Shown: piece by piece, positions 7,432-17,257 of the stretch | How the letters are laid out: every line of letters starts with the position of its first letter | Numbering within the stretch: position 1 is the first letter of the stretch | Assembly (NCBI GenBank): GCA_946188345.1 | Contig: CAMHUI010000001.1 | Location: 62,001-126,000, forward strand | Length of the DNA stretch: 64,000 nt | From: an uncultured Prevotellaceae bacterium | Lineage (GTDB): Bacteria > Bacteroidota > Bacteroidia > Bacteroidales > Bacteroidaceae | Direction: 5' to 3' | Made by a program: the position numbers and the translations under genes | Notes under the pieces: generated by a model | The model's input: the letters and a program-made list of their open reading frames with translations, nothing else | Told to the model about the DNA's origin: nothing | The model's database searches: none

Positions 7432-8418
7432 ATGAAGAAAATCCTTTGTCTGGCCTTGCTGGCAATCCTGACGACCGGTGCCCAGGCCCAAGAGAAAAAG
7501 AAAACAAGCGGAAACCCCATTGCCGAAGGCTGGTATGCCGACCCGGAAGGCATCGTCTATGGCAAGGAATGTTGGATTTTCCCCACCTATTCAGCCCCCT
7601 ACAAACAGCAACTGCACTTTGATGCCTTCTCGTCGAAAGACCTCGTCAACTGGACTAAGCACGAGAACGTCCTCACCTCAGCCGACGTAAAGTGGGCTCA
7701 CATGGCCATGTGGGCACCGTCAGTCATCAAGAAAGACGGCACCTACTACCTGTTCTTTGGAGCCAACGACGTGCATGAAGGCGAAATCGGCGGCATCGGC
7801 GTAGCCACCGCCTCGCGCCCCGAAGGCCCCTACAAGGATGCCCTGGGCAAACCACTCATCGGACACATCATCAACGGTGCACAGCCCATCGACCAATACG
7901 TCTTCCGCGATGACGACGGACAGTATTATATGTACTACGGCGGATGGGGACACTGCAACATCACCCGGCTTGCCGACGACCTGCTGTCGCTCCGGCCCTT
8001 CGACGACGGAGAGATGTATAAGGAGGTGACCCCAAAAGGCTATGTCGAGGGTCCCTTCATGCTGAAGCGCAACGGCAAGTACTACTTTATGTGGAGCGAA
8101 GGAGGCTGGACGGGTCCCGACTATCGCGTGGCCTATGCTATCAGCAACTCCCCCTTCGGCCCCTTCGAACGCATCGGCACCATCCTGCAGCAAGACGCCA
8201 GCGTGGCCACCGGAGCCGGACACCACTCCGTGATTAAGGCCAGGGGAAAGGATGAATACTACATCGTCTACCACCGGCGACCCCTCGGCGAGACCGACGG
8301 CAACCATCGCGTCACCTGCATCGACCGGCTCGTCTTCCTGCCCGACGGAACCATTCAGCCTGTGAAGATTACCTTCGAAGGCGTCGGAAAAACGAAGGTG
8401 AAAGAACAGAAGAAATGA
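7432..8418 (+). CDS. glycoside hydrolase family 43 protein
   Basis: A 328-residue exported five-bladed beta-propeller enzyme of the GH43 type (arabinofuranosidase, xylosidase or galactosidase activities are known in the family). Signal peptide: MKKILCLALLAILTTGAQAQ. The catalytic base region is WYADPEG (about residue 35), the pKa-modulating aspartate lies in DQYVFRDDDG (about residue 153), and the acid glutamate is in YVEGPFML (about residue 204). The length is that of a bare catalytic domain. I chose the ATG at 7432 because it begins the signal peptide. The stop overlaps the GH31 start (ATGA), so both are co-translated. Substrate cannot be read from the sequence. Confidence 0.88.
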   Translation: MKKILCLALLAILTTGAQAQEKKKTSGNPIAEGWYADPEGIVYGKECWIFPTYSAPYKQQLHFDAFSSKDLVNWTKHENVLTSADVKWAHMAMWAPSVIKKDGTYYLFFGANDVHEGEIGGIGVATASRPEGPYKDALGKPLIGHIINGAQPIDQYVFRDDDGQYYMYYGGWGHCNITRLADDLLSLRPFDDGEMYKEVTPKGYVEGPFMLKRNGKYYFMWSEGGWTGPDYRVAYAISNSPFGPFERIGTILQQDASVATGAGHHSVIKARGKDEYYIVYHRRPLGETDGNHRVTCIDRLVFLPDGTIQPVKITFEGVGKTKVKEQKK

Positions 8419-10826
8419 TTAATAGCCAAATGAAAAAAGCACTCTACCTCTTCGTCCTCCTTTTCTGGGGATTTCTGCCAGCCTCCGCTCAGGATGCTGA
8501 CCCCGTGGCCAATCCAGAGGCCATCGTCGAGGCTGGCCGCGCACGCTTCACCGTGCTCACACCGCGCATGATACGTATCCAGTATAGTGCGCGTGGGCAG
8601 TTTGAAGACCGTGCCACCTTTGCCGTGGTCAACCGCCGGCTGCCCGTGCCTGCCTTCACCAAGGAGGAAAAGGACGGCTACCTCGTCATCAAGACCGAAG
8701 CCCTCACGCTGACCTACAAGCTCGGAGCTACCATGAACGCCACGGCCATGGCCCATGAGAACCTTCGAATAGACTTCGACCTGAACGGGCGCACCGTCAC
8801 CTGGTACCCCGGCCGCGACGATGCCTTCAACCTCAAGGGCACCACACGAACCCTCGATGCCGACATAGGCGACACCCGGCGCATAGACCTCGAGAACGGC
8901 CTCCTGTCGCGCGACGGATGGGCCATCGTCGACGAGTCGCCAAGGGCCAAACGAGGCGACGGCTCGACAACATTCGCCTTCGACGAGGCTGTTGACGGCA
9001 TACCCTGGGTGGCAGAGCCCGTAGACAAGAATGCCACCGACTGGTACTTCCTCGGCTACGGCCACGACTACAAGGCCGCCCTGCAGGACTATGTGAAGAT
9101 AGCTGGCCGGCAGCCGCTGCCACCGCTCTATATGTTCGGCTACTGGTACAGCAAATACCAGCGCTACACCCAGCAGGACTTCGTCAACCTCGTCAACGAG
9201 ATGAAACAGAACGACATCCCCATCGACGTGATGATCATGGACATGGACTGGCATCTTGACGGCTGGACCGGTTGGACCTGGAACAAGCAGCTCATTCCCA
9301 ACCCCCGGGGACTCATCACCTGGATGCATCGTCAGGGATTGAAGGTCAGTCTGAACCTCCATCCCGCCGACGGCGTGGGCAGCCACGAAGACCACTTTGC
9401 CGAGATACGCCGCGACATGGACCTGCCCACCACGGCTACCAGCGTGCCTTGGCAGCTGGAGAACCCCACCTTCTACCGCTCCTTCTTCAGCCACATCATC
9501 CGCGAACGAGAGGATGAGGGCGTTGACTTCTGGTGGATAGACTGGCAGCAAGACCTGCTCAACCCCACTATTAGCGGCCTCGGACAGACGTTCTGGCTGA
9601 ACCACGTCTTCTACAACGACATGCGCCAGCAGCGTCCCGACCGCCGACCCGTCATCTTCCACCGCTGGGGAGGACTCGGCAGCCACCGCTATCCCATCGG
9701 TTTCTCAGGCGACACCTTCGCCACCTTCGGGACGCTGGCCTTCGAACCCTATTTCACAGCCACAGCCTCCAATGTATGCTTCGGCTACTGGGGCCACGAC
9801 CTGGGAGCCCATCTGCAGGTGGCCGACCCCGACCCAGAGCTCTACCTACGCTGGCTGCAGTATGGTGTATTCACCCCTATCTTCCGCACCCACGGAGCCA
9901 GTCAGTCTAACAACGAACGACGCATCTGGAAATACGACAACTTCCCGCTGATGCTCGAAGCCGTCAACCTGCGCTATCAGCTCATGCCCTATATCTATAC
10001 TGCCGCTCGCGAGGCCTACGACACCGGCGTCTCCATCTGCCGGCCACTCTACTATGAATACCCCGAGGACAACCGCTCCTATCTCAACGAGAGCGAGTAC
10101 TTCTTCGGTCCACAGATGCTCGTTGCCCCCATCTGCACCGCTGCCGACAACGGCGAGCAGGCCAGCCGAGACATTTGGCTGCCTGAAGGACAATGGTACG
10201 ACGTCACCCGCAACCAGCTGATCGAAGGCGACGTGGAATATACCGACTACTTCGCTCAGGATGAGATTCCCTACTTCGTGAAGGCCGGAGCCGTCATCCC
10301 CTGCAATCCGCACATGGACAACCTCAAGACTCCTGCCGAGACCATCATCCTGAAGGTCATCCCCGGAGCCGACGGCACAGGGACACTCTACGAAGACGAC
10401 GGCGACAGCGAGAGCTATCACGACGGAGCCTTCGCCACAACCTCCTTCTCCCACCAACAGCTCTCCGACCGCGCACGGCTCTATATCTATCCCCGCACGG
10501 GCACCTTTGCCGGCATGGCCGACCGACGCTCCTGGCAGGTGCAGTTCCTGCTGGCACTCCAACCCAAGGAGGTAAGCGTCAACGGCACTCCCGTCAGCAG
10601 CTGGACCTACGACGAAGCAAATAAAGTCTTGAGCGTCGACATAGCCGATGTCTCCTGCGATGTGCAGACAGTCGTAGAGTTCACCCACGACCTCACCGCC
10701 ATCACCCACAACCCCTCGGAGAGGACAGGCGAGGACGTCCGCTATGACCTGCAGGGACGCAGACAGACAACCCCCACCCAACAGCCCACCATTCAGAACG
10801 GAAAGAAAGTAATATGGAAAGAGTAA
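8415..10826 (+). CDS. glycoside hydrolase family 31 protein
   Basis: An 803-residue exported GH31 enzyme (alpha-glucosidase or alpha-xylosidase type). A signal peptide starts at the second methionine (MKKALYLFVLLFWGFLPASA), so translation may begin at 8430 rather than at the overlapping ATG at 8415. The nucleophile motif is WWIDWQQD (about residue 374) and the acid/base region is GFSGDTFATF (about residue 430). An N-terminal galactose-mutarotase-like domain and a C-terminal beta-sandwich flank the barrel. The protein ends in YDLQGRR ... NGKKVIWKE, the short tail shared by several exported proteins in this window. It forms one operon with the GH43 gene and the SusE/F-like gene. Confidence 0.92.
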   Translation: MINSQMKKALYLFVLLFWGFLPASAQDADPVANPEAIVEAGRARFTVLTPRMIRIQYSARGQFEDRATFAVVNRRLPVPAFTKEEKDGYLVIKTEALTLTYKLGATMNATAMAHENLRIDFDLNGRTVTWYPGRDDAFNLKGTTRTLDADIGDTRRIDLENGLLSRDGWAIVDESPRAKRGDGSTTFAFDEAVDGIPWVAEPVDKNATDWYFLGYGHDYKAALQDYVKIAGRQPLPPLYMFGYWYSKYQRYTQQDFVNLVNEMKQNDIPIDVMIMDMDWHLDGWTGWTWNKQLIPNPRGLITWMHRQGLKVSLNLHPADGVGSHEDHFAEIRRDMDLPTTATSVPWQLENPTFYRSFFSHIIREREDEGVDFWWIDWQQDLLNPTISGLGQTFWLNHVFYNDMRQQRPDRRPVIFHRWGGLGSHRYPIGFSGDTFATFGTLAFEPYFTATASNVCFGYWGHDLGAHLQVADPDPELYLRWLQYGVFTPIFRTHGASQSNNERRIWKYDNFPLMLEAVNLRYQLMPYIYTAAREAYDTGVSICRPLYYEYPEDNRSYLNESEYFFGPQMLVAPICTAADNGEQASRDIWLPEGQWYDVTRNQLIEGDVEYTDYFAQDEIPYFVKAGAVIPCNPHMDNLKTPAETIILKVIPGADGTGTLYEDDGDSESYHDGAFATTSFSHQQLSDRARLYIYPRTGTFAGMADRRSWQVQFLLALQPKEVSVNGTPVSSWTYDEANKVLSVDIADVSCDVQTVVEFTHDLTAITHNPSERTGEDVRYDLQGRRQTTPTQQPTIQNGKKVIWKE

Positions 10827-11695
10827 GATATATCATAGCCCTCCTCGCCCTTCTCCTGTCAACGGCATCTGCCAAGGCGCAGAGCATCGAGAACCTTTGG
10901 ATAACGGGCTCGGCCGTCCCCGGCGGAACACAACAACTCACGGCCTTCCCTGGCAACCAGTTCAAGTTTGCCGGCGAGCTGCTGCCGGGTGAGGTGAAGG
11001 TGATGACCACCCCCGAACCCAACGACCAGACGCAGTACCTCGTGCCGAGATACTATAAGTCGTACGTCGTCAACAACGGCCTGGCCTACCAACTCTCCCG
11101 CGACGCCTCACAGCCAGGATGGATCGTCACCTTCCAGGAGACGCGCTACCGCTTCACCGTCAACACCTCCAAGCGCCAGCTCACAGGCGAGCTCTTCCAG
11201 CCCTGGGACGAGCTCTTCATCGTCGGCGGCTGCGTGGAGTGCGGCTGGGAGTCGTATGTCATGCTGCCCTTCGAGCGCGACAAGAAGGAACTGTGCCGAT
11301 GGACCTGGACGGGCGAGCTCAAGAACCGCCCCGACAACGTAGAGCCGCGCCGGTTCAAGATCATGGGACAGAACGCCTGGGACCCCAAGCAGCTCCATCC
11401 CTTCACGCAGGATGAGTCGCCGCTGAGCACAACCCAGCTCTGCACTGGAGGCGACGACAACAAATGGCAGATACCGCAAGACGGTACCTACCGACTCGTG
11501 GTTGACGTCTTCCGTGAGACCTTCCACGCCGAGTTCCTCGGAGCCTCCGACAGCCAGCCCACCGACATACACACCTCCTCTTGGGAGACACCCAGACAAC
11601 CGGCCCTCTACGACCTGCAGGGCCGCAAACTGAAAGAAGCACCGGAAGAGGGCATCTTCATCTTCAAAGGCAGAAAAGTGAAGAAAGAAAAGTGA
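10814..11695 (+). CDS. SusE/SusF-like outer-membrane glycan-binding protein
   Basis: A 293-residue protein with a signal peptide (about residues 1-22, ending AKAQ). The body holds repeated segments resembling SusE/SusF carbohydrate-binding domains: LWITGSAVPGG near residue 28 and LFIVGGCVECGW near residue 135, each followed by a W- and F-rich strand region. SusE/F proteins bind starch-like glycans at the cell surface. No lipobox is evident. The tail YDLQGRKLKEAPEEGIFIFK followed by GRKVKK is the short C-terminal motif seen on GH31 just upstream. The start overlaps the GH31 gene by 13 bp, so coupling is likely. No SusC/SusD pair is nearby. Confidence 0.6.
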   Translation: MERVRYIIALLALLLSTASAKAQSIENLWITGSAVPGGTQQLTAFPGNQFKFAGELLPGEVKVMTTPEPNDQTQYLVPRYYKSYVVNNGLAYQLSRDASQPGWIVTFQETRYRFTVNTSKRQLTGELFQPWDELFIVGGCVECGWESYVMLPFERDKKELCRWTWTGELKNRPDNVEPRRFKIMGQNAWDPKQLHPFTQDESPLSTTQLCTGGDDNKWQIPQDGTYRLVVDVFRETFHAEFLGASDSQPTDIHTSSWETPRQPALYDLQGRKLKEAPEEGIFIFKGRKVKKEK

Positions 11696-11741
11696 AAAAG
11701 CACAGCTTCATGTGAAGGGAAGCAAGGCCAGACGACAAGAT

Positions 11742-12228
11742 TCCTTTTGTCATAAATCTTTACAAAAGTGCCCGAATTCCGCGCTGAGAAGGCCCACTTT
11801 CTGAAATTATTTTTCCTTGGTCGCAAATAACGCAGCCACGAGCCATCAAACGCAACCCGTTGACAGTGAGACAGATAGCGTTTTCGGCCTTGATAACCAC
11901 CGACAAACCGACCAACAGAGCCGACCTTTCGAACAGCGAAAGGCCGGCTTTCGTGCAGACTTTAGGTACAAAAGTCATGACGATAAGTAAGAAATCGTGA
12001 TGCGATTTCTAAGATATTATCGGGCGAATCGGTACAAAAGTCCTGACGATTTGTACCAAAAGTCTTTGACTCACCTCAGAAAGTGTCAAAAAGTTGGCCC
12101 CAAGAGTCTCGGTTTTTTTCCAGAACACCCGAAAATCCTGACAGAATTTTTCGGTAAAGAATCCTGACAAATCCATCCGGCAAAACTTGCCATAAGGCAT
12201 CCCAAAAAATCAAAAATAAGACAGAAAT
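11742..12228 (+). repeat. dispersed intergenic element, copy 1
   Basis: First of three long similar non-coding copies (others at 21029-21495 and 32121-32548), all in the same orientation and each just downstream of a plus-strand operon. Conserved parts include a perfect hairpin AGAAATCG-TGATG-CGATTTCT (11990-12010), a second hairpin GGTACAAA ... TTTGTACC (12031-12057) and a repeated GGTACAAAAGTC. It fills most of the 637-bp gap 11696-12332; the rest is AT-rich and featureless. Short open frames on the minus strand are not conserved between copies. Confidence 0.8.
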
Positions 12229-12332
12229 ACTTTTGGTTGATTTTTGGAAGCTTTATGTTTTGGCGGCCGCTGGCCAACCCTTACTTTTCACTTTTAACTT
12301 TTCACTTTTAGCTTTAATTGGGGGTGGCGGTT

Positions 12333-13574
12333 CTATTCTTCGATGCTGATGCGGAGGCCCTTGGTGTCTTGCGAGGTGAAGAAGTAGGCATGCATGCTGC
12401 CCAGCAGTTCACCGTCGGTGTCGGATGGCATGCCGAGCGTTCCATCGGAGCGGAGTACATAATAATAGCGGCGGCTGTTGGCGTGGCGCAGGGTGGTGGG
12501 ACGCAGCTGGCCCTGGAAGGAGACATCGTCCTGGCTGACCTTGGAGGCCGAAAAGGTGGGCACGCTCAAGTCTTCGATGATGACGCCTGTGGTGCGGCTC
12601 ACAGAGGGCTTCAGGAGGTAAGGCTGGCTGGGTTCTATCTCTTCGACAGGCGTGAAGTGCATGGTGACGACGCCTTCCTCGTCGGCTTCATCGACGGAGG
12701 TAAGGGCCTCAAGCTTTGCCTCGTCGCCAAAGAGCTGGCGGACATGGTCGGCATCGAGTGCAAAGGGCAGGCAGACGGTGGTCCACAGACCTTCCTGCAG
12801 TGGGAAGACGAAGTATGCCTGCTTGCCGTCACCCATGTAGGTCCGGGAGAAGGTGGTGCTCTCGCTGAATACAGAGTATTCGGCTGGCAGCAGGAGGTTG
12901 GCCAGCTGATGGCTGATGGTCTGCATGCCGGAGTAGGTGGGATGGTCGAGCGCCTTGCTGACGCCTGACAGTGCGAGCACGGGTACGCCGTAGTGGGCGC
13001 AGATTTCGTTGACCGACGTGTTGATGTCAGCCTTCAGGCCGTTGTTGAGCATGAAGACGAGCTTAGACTCTGGATATTTCCCCTGCAGATAGTCGATGAT
13101 CTTGGCCAGAGCCGGACGGAACGACTTGAGGTCTTGGTCGGTCCAGTCGGCATATTTATAGCTGCCGATGGGCGAGTTGGCATTGCTGTCGTTGGTTCCG
13201 CCTTCGATGACGATGAGGTCGGCCTTGCGGAGGTTCTTGGCACGGAAGACGAAGGAGACGGTGGAGGCATCGGCCCCGTTCCACCAGGTGTTGCAGATGG
13301 TTCCGCCGGAATAGCTGTTGTTCTGTTCAAGCTGGATGCCGGTCTCACGCTGGAAGAGCATCCACCAGGTCTGCGAGGGCTCATAGACGTCGATGCCCTC
13401 GCGAGGGTAGAACTGGGCATTGGCTGCGGGTTCGGTCTTGCCGACGAAAGTGGAATAGGAGTCGCCGATGACGGAGAAGGTCTTATATTGACCGGCCAGG
13501 GGGTTGTCGGTGCGGATGGTCTGAGCGGAGGCTGCGAGGGGGAGCAGCAGCGCAAAAAGTATCTTGTGCTTCAT
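12333..13574 (-). CDS. exported SGNH/GDSL hydrolase
   Basis: A 413-residue exported protein (signal peptide MKHKILFALLLPLAASAQ) with an SGNH hydrolase domain in its first 240 residues: block I GDSYSTF (nucleophile serine near residue 38), a glycine block YSGGTICN near residue 88, the asparagine block GGTNDSN near residue 125, and a candidate catalytic histidine in DHPTYSGM near residue 213. Such enzymes deacylate sugars or lipids. The C-terminal 170 residues form a separate beta-rich domain without a recognised family. Six bases separate it from the upstream FG-GAP gene, so it is the last gene of the GH32 - FG-GAP - SGNH operon. A role in removing acyl groups from the GH32 substrate is inference. 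Confidence 0.8.
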   Translation of the reverse strand: MKHKILFALLLPLAASAQTIRTDNPLAGQYKTFSVIGDSYSTFVGKTEPAANAQFYPREGIDVYEPSQTWWMLFQRETGIQLEQNNSYSGGTICNTWWNGADASTVSFVFRAKNLRKADLIVIEGGTNDSNANSPIGSYKYADWTDQDLKSFRPALAKIIDYLQGKYPESKLVFMLNNGLKADINTSVNEICAHYGVPVLALSGVSKALDHPTYSGMQTISHQLANLLLPAEYSVFSESTTFSRTYMGDGKQAYFVFPLQEGLWTTVCLPFALDADHVRQLFGDEAKLEALTSVDEADEEGVVTMHFTPVEEIEPSQPYLLKPSVSRTTGVIIEDLSVPTFSASKVSQDDVSFQGQLRPTTLRHANSRRYYYVLRSDGTLGMPSDTDGELLGSMHAYFFTSQDTKGLRISIEE

Positions 13575-13580
13575 ATGTGT

Positions 13581-15488
13581 TTAATTCTTGATGTATTTCT
13601 TCTGATTAATGATGTTTACACCTGCCTGCGGATGCTGCAGGGCCTGTCCGGCAAGGTTGTAGAGGGTAGCCTTGCCCGACGTCTCCTGCGGAGTGTGGCT
13701 GATGGCATTGGTCAGGATGTCGAAGGTGCCGGTGGCAAAGGCAGAGCCTTGGTAGGCTGCATCGACGGTCTGGATGCCGTAGGTGTATTGGCCCTTGGGC
13801 AGGTGGAGGGTGACGGAGCGTGCCTGGCAGGCATTGCCAGGAGCTACGACCTTGCGGAGTCCGTCCTTGTCGCCGCCAATGAAGGCATTGCAGGACGTAA
13901 CGAGTCGGCCCTCGCTGTCTCTCACCCAGTACTCAAACGTTACATTGCCCTTGGCTGTGGCTGGTTTATCCCAAGTGATGGTCACCTGCCCCTCGCCTAC
14001 CTGAGGCTCACCCAGCGACGGGGCCTCGGGGCGCTCGGGGGCCAGATTGGGATTAAGGGTAGCCTGGAAATGGGTGCCGCCAGTGAGGAAGAAGGTGCCG
14101 TCCCATGACTGCCCCATCTCAACGAGGTCGGGCACGCCGTCTACATTCCAGTCGACGAAGCATGAGGAAAGCTCGGAACCGGAGCCGAGGCGGTAGGCCT
14201 GCATGAAGGCACCGCTGCCGCCTGGGTTGGAATAGATGAGGGCCGTCTGGGTGTTGAACGAGCCATACCATCCCGGGGCATAATAGTCAAGGTTACCATC
14301 GCCGTCCCAGTCGATGAAACCACACATCTGGGAGGTGGTGTTCAACGGACGGGCATGGAGGATGGGGCAGGAGTAGTCGACATCATACTGCACGGTGGCA
14401 TCATCGCGAAGGGTTGCACGGAAAAGGCCCCAGATGTCGTGCTTCCGGCCATCGCCGCAATAACCCACGAGATACATGTCGGGCACGCCGTCGGAGTTGA
14501 CGTCGCCAATGCTGCAGCCTGTCTCGCCTATGGCCCAGATGGCGCTGCTGCCCCAGCGACTCTTGTCCTGCACGTATTGACGGCGGAAGGTGCCGGGAGC
14601 TTCGGGGCTGTTCAGGAAGATATCGAAGAAATGGGTCTCGGTGCACTTGTCGCTTTCGAGGCAGGTGGTGGCATGGCCCAGGGCCGCATTGTCGTTCGAC
14701 TGTCCGCTGATGATGAGATCCTGCAGACCGTCATTGTTCAGGTCATAGTGCTGCACCCAGGCCATCTCGAAGTGGTAGACCTCGTCGGCGTTAAAGATGG
14801 GCTGCTGGCGAAAGGTGTTGTTGCCCTGGTTGAGCAGGATGTAGTTGCACGTCTCATAGTCTGTGGCTGTCAGGCCGGACTTCTTCTGATAGCCGATGCC
14901 GATGATGTCGAGACGTCCGTCGTTGTTGACGTCGCAGACGGTTCCTGAGAGGAACTTGCGCAGGTCGAAGTCGGTCTCCATGCCGTCGGCATCGAGGATG
15001 GTCGGCATCAGCTGTGTAAAGGTGCCGTCGCCATGTCCGATGAAGATGCCTTCCTTTGAGATGTTCGACGCATAGGGCTGGTCGCTGGCATTGATGGCGG
15101 TGGTCTCGAAGCAGACGAGGTCCATCAGCCCGTCTTGGTTCAGGTCGCAGGGGGTGAGGCTGGGACGGTCGGTAACGTTGAAGCCGATGCGGCTGTCAGA
15201 CACCGCCCTCCAACGGAGCATGTCGGCGGTGGCATCGACAAGCAGGACATGCGACATGCGCTGCTTTTCGGCAGCGGTAGTACCTCGGCTGTTAGTTACA
15301 TTGCGGCCGAAACCTGCGATGATGAGGTCGCAATAACCGTCGTTGTTCAGGTCGGCAGCGGTCGTGGCTCCATAGTAGCTGGCCCAGTCGGCATACTGGC
15401 AGAACTCCGGGTAGAGCAGCTTCTGTGCTGTAGCTTCAAGGCTCAGCACTGCCAGTAAGGCAATGATGATGTGTGTTTTCTTTTTCAT
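13581..15488 (-). CDS. exported FG-GAP/VCBS repeat protein
   Basis: A 635-residue secreted protein with signal peptide (MKKKTHIIIALLAVLSLEATAQ). Calcium-binding-like loops of the FG-GAP/VCBS type occur along the first 470 residues: DLNNDGYCDLI, DLNQDGLMDLV, DVNNDGRLDII, DLNNDGLQDLI, DVNSDGVPDMY and DWDGDGNLDYY, which fits a seven-bladed propeller. Residues about 490-600 form a fibronectin type III-like domain, and the tail is YNLAGQALQHPQAGVNIIN, the short motif shared with other exported proteins here. It lies between GH32 and SGNH genes, so adhesion to or presentation of a glycan is plausible but not shown. A remnant of a paralogue lies at 17258. Confidence 0.82.
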   Translation of the reverse strand: MKKKTHIIIALLAVLSLEATAQKLLYPEFCQYADWASYYGATTAADLNNDGYCDLIIAGFGRNVTNSRGTTAAEKQRMSHVLLVDATADMLRWRAVSDSRIGFNVTDRPSLTPCDLNQDGLMDLVCFETTAINASDQPYASNISKEGIFIGHGDGTFTQLMPTILDADGMETDFDLRKFLSGTVCDVNNDGRLDIIGIGYQKKSGLTATDYETCNYILLNQGNNTFRQQPIFNADEVYHFEMAWVQHYDLNNDGLQDLIISGQSNDNAALGHATTCLESDKCTETHFFDIFLNSPEAPGTFRRQYVQDKSRWGSSAIWAIGETGCSIGDVNSDGVPDMYLVGYCGDGRKHDIWGLFRATLRDDATVQYDVDYSCPILHARPLNTTSQMCGFIDWDGDGNLDYYAPGWYGSFNTQTALIYSNPGGSGAFMQAYRLGSGSELSSCFVDWNVDGVPDLVEMGQSWDGTFFLTGGTHFQATLNPNLAPERPEAPSLGEPQVGEGQVTITWDKPATAKGNVTFEYWVRDSEGRLVTSCNAFIGGDKDGLRKVVAPGNACQARSVTLHLPKGQYTYGIQTVDAAYQGSAFATGTFDILTNAISHTPQETSGKATLYNLAGQALQHPQAGVNIINQKKYIKN

Positions 15489-15509
15489 TTTTTCATTTTA
15501 TTCTTTTCT

Positions 15510-17180
15510 TCATTTCTTCCAGATAGAATGGTGAAGGGTATATATTTCAAGATTTCTGATTTCGAGTTGGTTGCCGTAGAAGACGTATCCCTCTCCCCCG
15601 TGCCGCATGACGTCGCGCTGGAAGGAGTAGCTGAAGGCGCCGCCGTCGACATAGCCCTCGACAATAGCGCGGTCGACGTAGAGGTCAAGGGTGAGGTCCA
15701 TGTTGGAGTCTGACTGTGGGGCGGTGGCTGTCGGCGGATAGTAGAACTCGCCCTGCAGGCGGTTGCCGTTCATGTCGTAGTCGAAGAGTCGCTGGCCCTG
15801 ATAGCGCAACGAGGCATCGGTGGCATAGGTCAGGTGGATGGTTGCCCGGATGCGTAGGACATCGTTGTCACGGAAGGGTTTGAGCAGGTCGTTGGCTTCC
15901 TGCTGGGTGAGGTTCTTGCGGTCGAGGACCTTGGTGAAGAGTTGCTCCGTGGAGGCAATGGGATAGCTGTAGAGGCGCGGGCCTTGGCCTGTCTGGCGCA
16001 CCTCCTGCACCTGAGGCAGCAGCATGCACCCCTGGAAGGGCATGCCAGGGAAGTCGATGCGCCCCCACGCTATCTTAACGGGGGCGGCAGAGGGTAGCTG
16101 ATTGAAGCACTGGGCTGCGTAGGCCGAGCCGTTGAGGTTCATCTGCTTGGACGTTGTCGGAGTGAAGGTCTTACCGTCAAAGTCGCCAAGCATATAGGTG
16201 CCGGAGGCTCCCCAAAGCGCCCATGGTCCCTGCGCCGTCTGAAACAGTTCGGGGCACTCCCAGAAGCCAGTAACATGGCTCATGGGTGTCCATGTCTTCA
16301 GGTCGGTGGAGTTATAGATGGTGTGGCCGTCGCGCTCGTTGAGCACGAGGACATAATGGTCGCCATACTTGAAGATTTTCGGGTCGCGGGTGTCGTGGCT
16401 CTGCCAACGCTCGTGCGAGTCGATAACGGGATTGCCGGCATACTTCGTGAACGTGCGGCCGCCGTCGAGGCTATAGGCCATGCACTGACGTTGACTGCTG
16501 GGATGGTCGGCCGTATAGTAGACTATCATCGCCACCTGCTCGGGACGGATGATGCGACCTCGCTTGTCCTTGCGGGCTGGGATGTTGAATCCGGCGGCAT
16601 TGTCATAGTCCATCCATGCCGAGCCGGAGAAGATGGTTCCGATGGTGTCGGGGTGAAGGGCGTCGGGCAACTCCTGCCAATGCAGCAGGTCTGTTGAGAC
16701 GGCGTGCCCCCAGTGCATGTTCTCCCACTCCCGCTCATAGGGGTTGTGCTGATAGAACAGGTGATATTCGCCCCGGGTACGGTCGTAGACGAGGCCGTTG
16801 GGGTCGTTGATCCATCCGCGACGGGTCGTGAAATGATAGAGGGGTCGGAGGGCTTCCTCGTAGATGGTCTCCTCGCCTGGGTAGGTGTCGGCCTGATAGA
16901 CTTTCTGAAGAGCGTCCTCCGGGCCGTCGAAGCTGAGCACGAGTGTCTGCCCCTTGTATTCAGTCACATCCTGAAACACCCAGTAGTCGGGCTCTCCGGC
17001 AGTGAGACGGACTACAAAGCGGCACAGCTCCCGGCCATCAAGGCTGAGCCGCATGGCGCACCGGTCGACACGCTGAGAGACGGGGAAATTGAGATATCGG
17101 CTGGTGACCTTGACCTTCACCTCTGCAGCACCCGCCACCATCGCTGCCAATAGCAGGAATACTAACAATAATTTCTTCAT
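15510..17180 (-). CDS. glycoside hydrolase family 32 protein (fructan-active type)
   Basis: A 556-residue exported GH32 enzyme; the family hydrolyses levan, inulin or sucrose. Signal peptide MKKLLLVFLLLAAMVAGAA. An N-terminal domain of about 110 residues precedes the catalytic propeller, an arrangement seen in many Bacteroidetes members. The catalytic triad motifs are all present: WINDPNG (nucleophile, about residue 122), RDPK (transition-state stabiliser, about residue 268) and ECPE (acid/base, about residue 310). A C-terminal beta-sandwich completes the family architecture. It starts the minus-strand operon with the FG-GAP and SGNH genes (21- and 6-bp gaps). Confidence 0.92.
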   Translation of the reverse strand: MKKLLLVFLLLAAMVAGAAEVKVKVTSRYLNFPVSQRVDRCAMRLSLDGRELCRFVVRLTAGEPDYWVFQDVTEYKGQTLVLSFDGPEDALQKVYQADTYPGEETIYEEALRPLYHFTTRRGWINDPNGLVYDRTRGEYHLFYQHNPYEREWENMHWGHAVSTDLLHWQELPDALHPDTIGTIFSGSAWMDYDNAAGFNIPARKDKRGRIIRPEQVAMIVYYTADHPSSQRQCMAYSLDGGRTFTKYAGNPVIDSHERWQSHDTRDPKIFKYGDHYVLVLNERDGHTIYNSTDLKTWTPMSHVTGFWECPELFQTAQGPWALWGASGTYMLGDFDGKTFTPTTSKQMNLNGSAYAAQCFNQLPSAAPVKIAWGRIDFPGMPFQGCMLLPQVQEVRQTGQGPRLYSYPIASTEQLFTKVLDRKNLTQQEANDLLKPFRDNDVLRIRATIHLTYATDASLRYQGQRLFDYDMNGNRLQGEFYYPPTATAPQSDSNMDLTLDLYVDRAIVEGYVDGGAFSYSFQRDVMRHGGEGYVFYGNQLEIRNLEIYTLHHSIWKK

Positions 17181-17257
17181 TACTTCACATTATCTCATAA
17201 TCATAACGAAAGGCGGGGCTGTTTTATTGCCCCGCCCATGATTAAAATCATTCGCTA

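Noticed and set aside
11760..11978. Small minus-strand frame (MTFVPKVC...) in dispersed element copy 1, also open in copy 3
   Set aside because: In copy 2 the same frame stops after seven codons, and differences between copies do not keep codons; the element is treated as non-coding.
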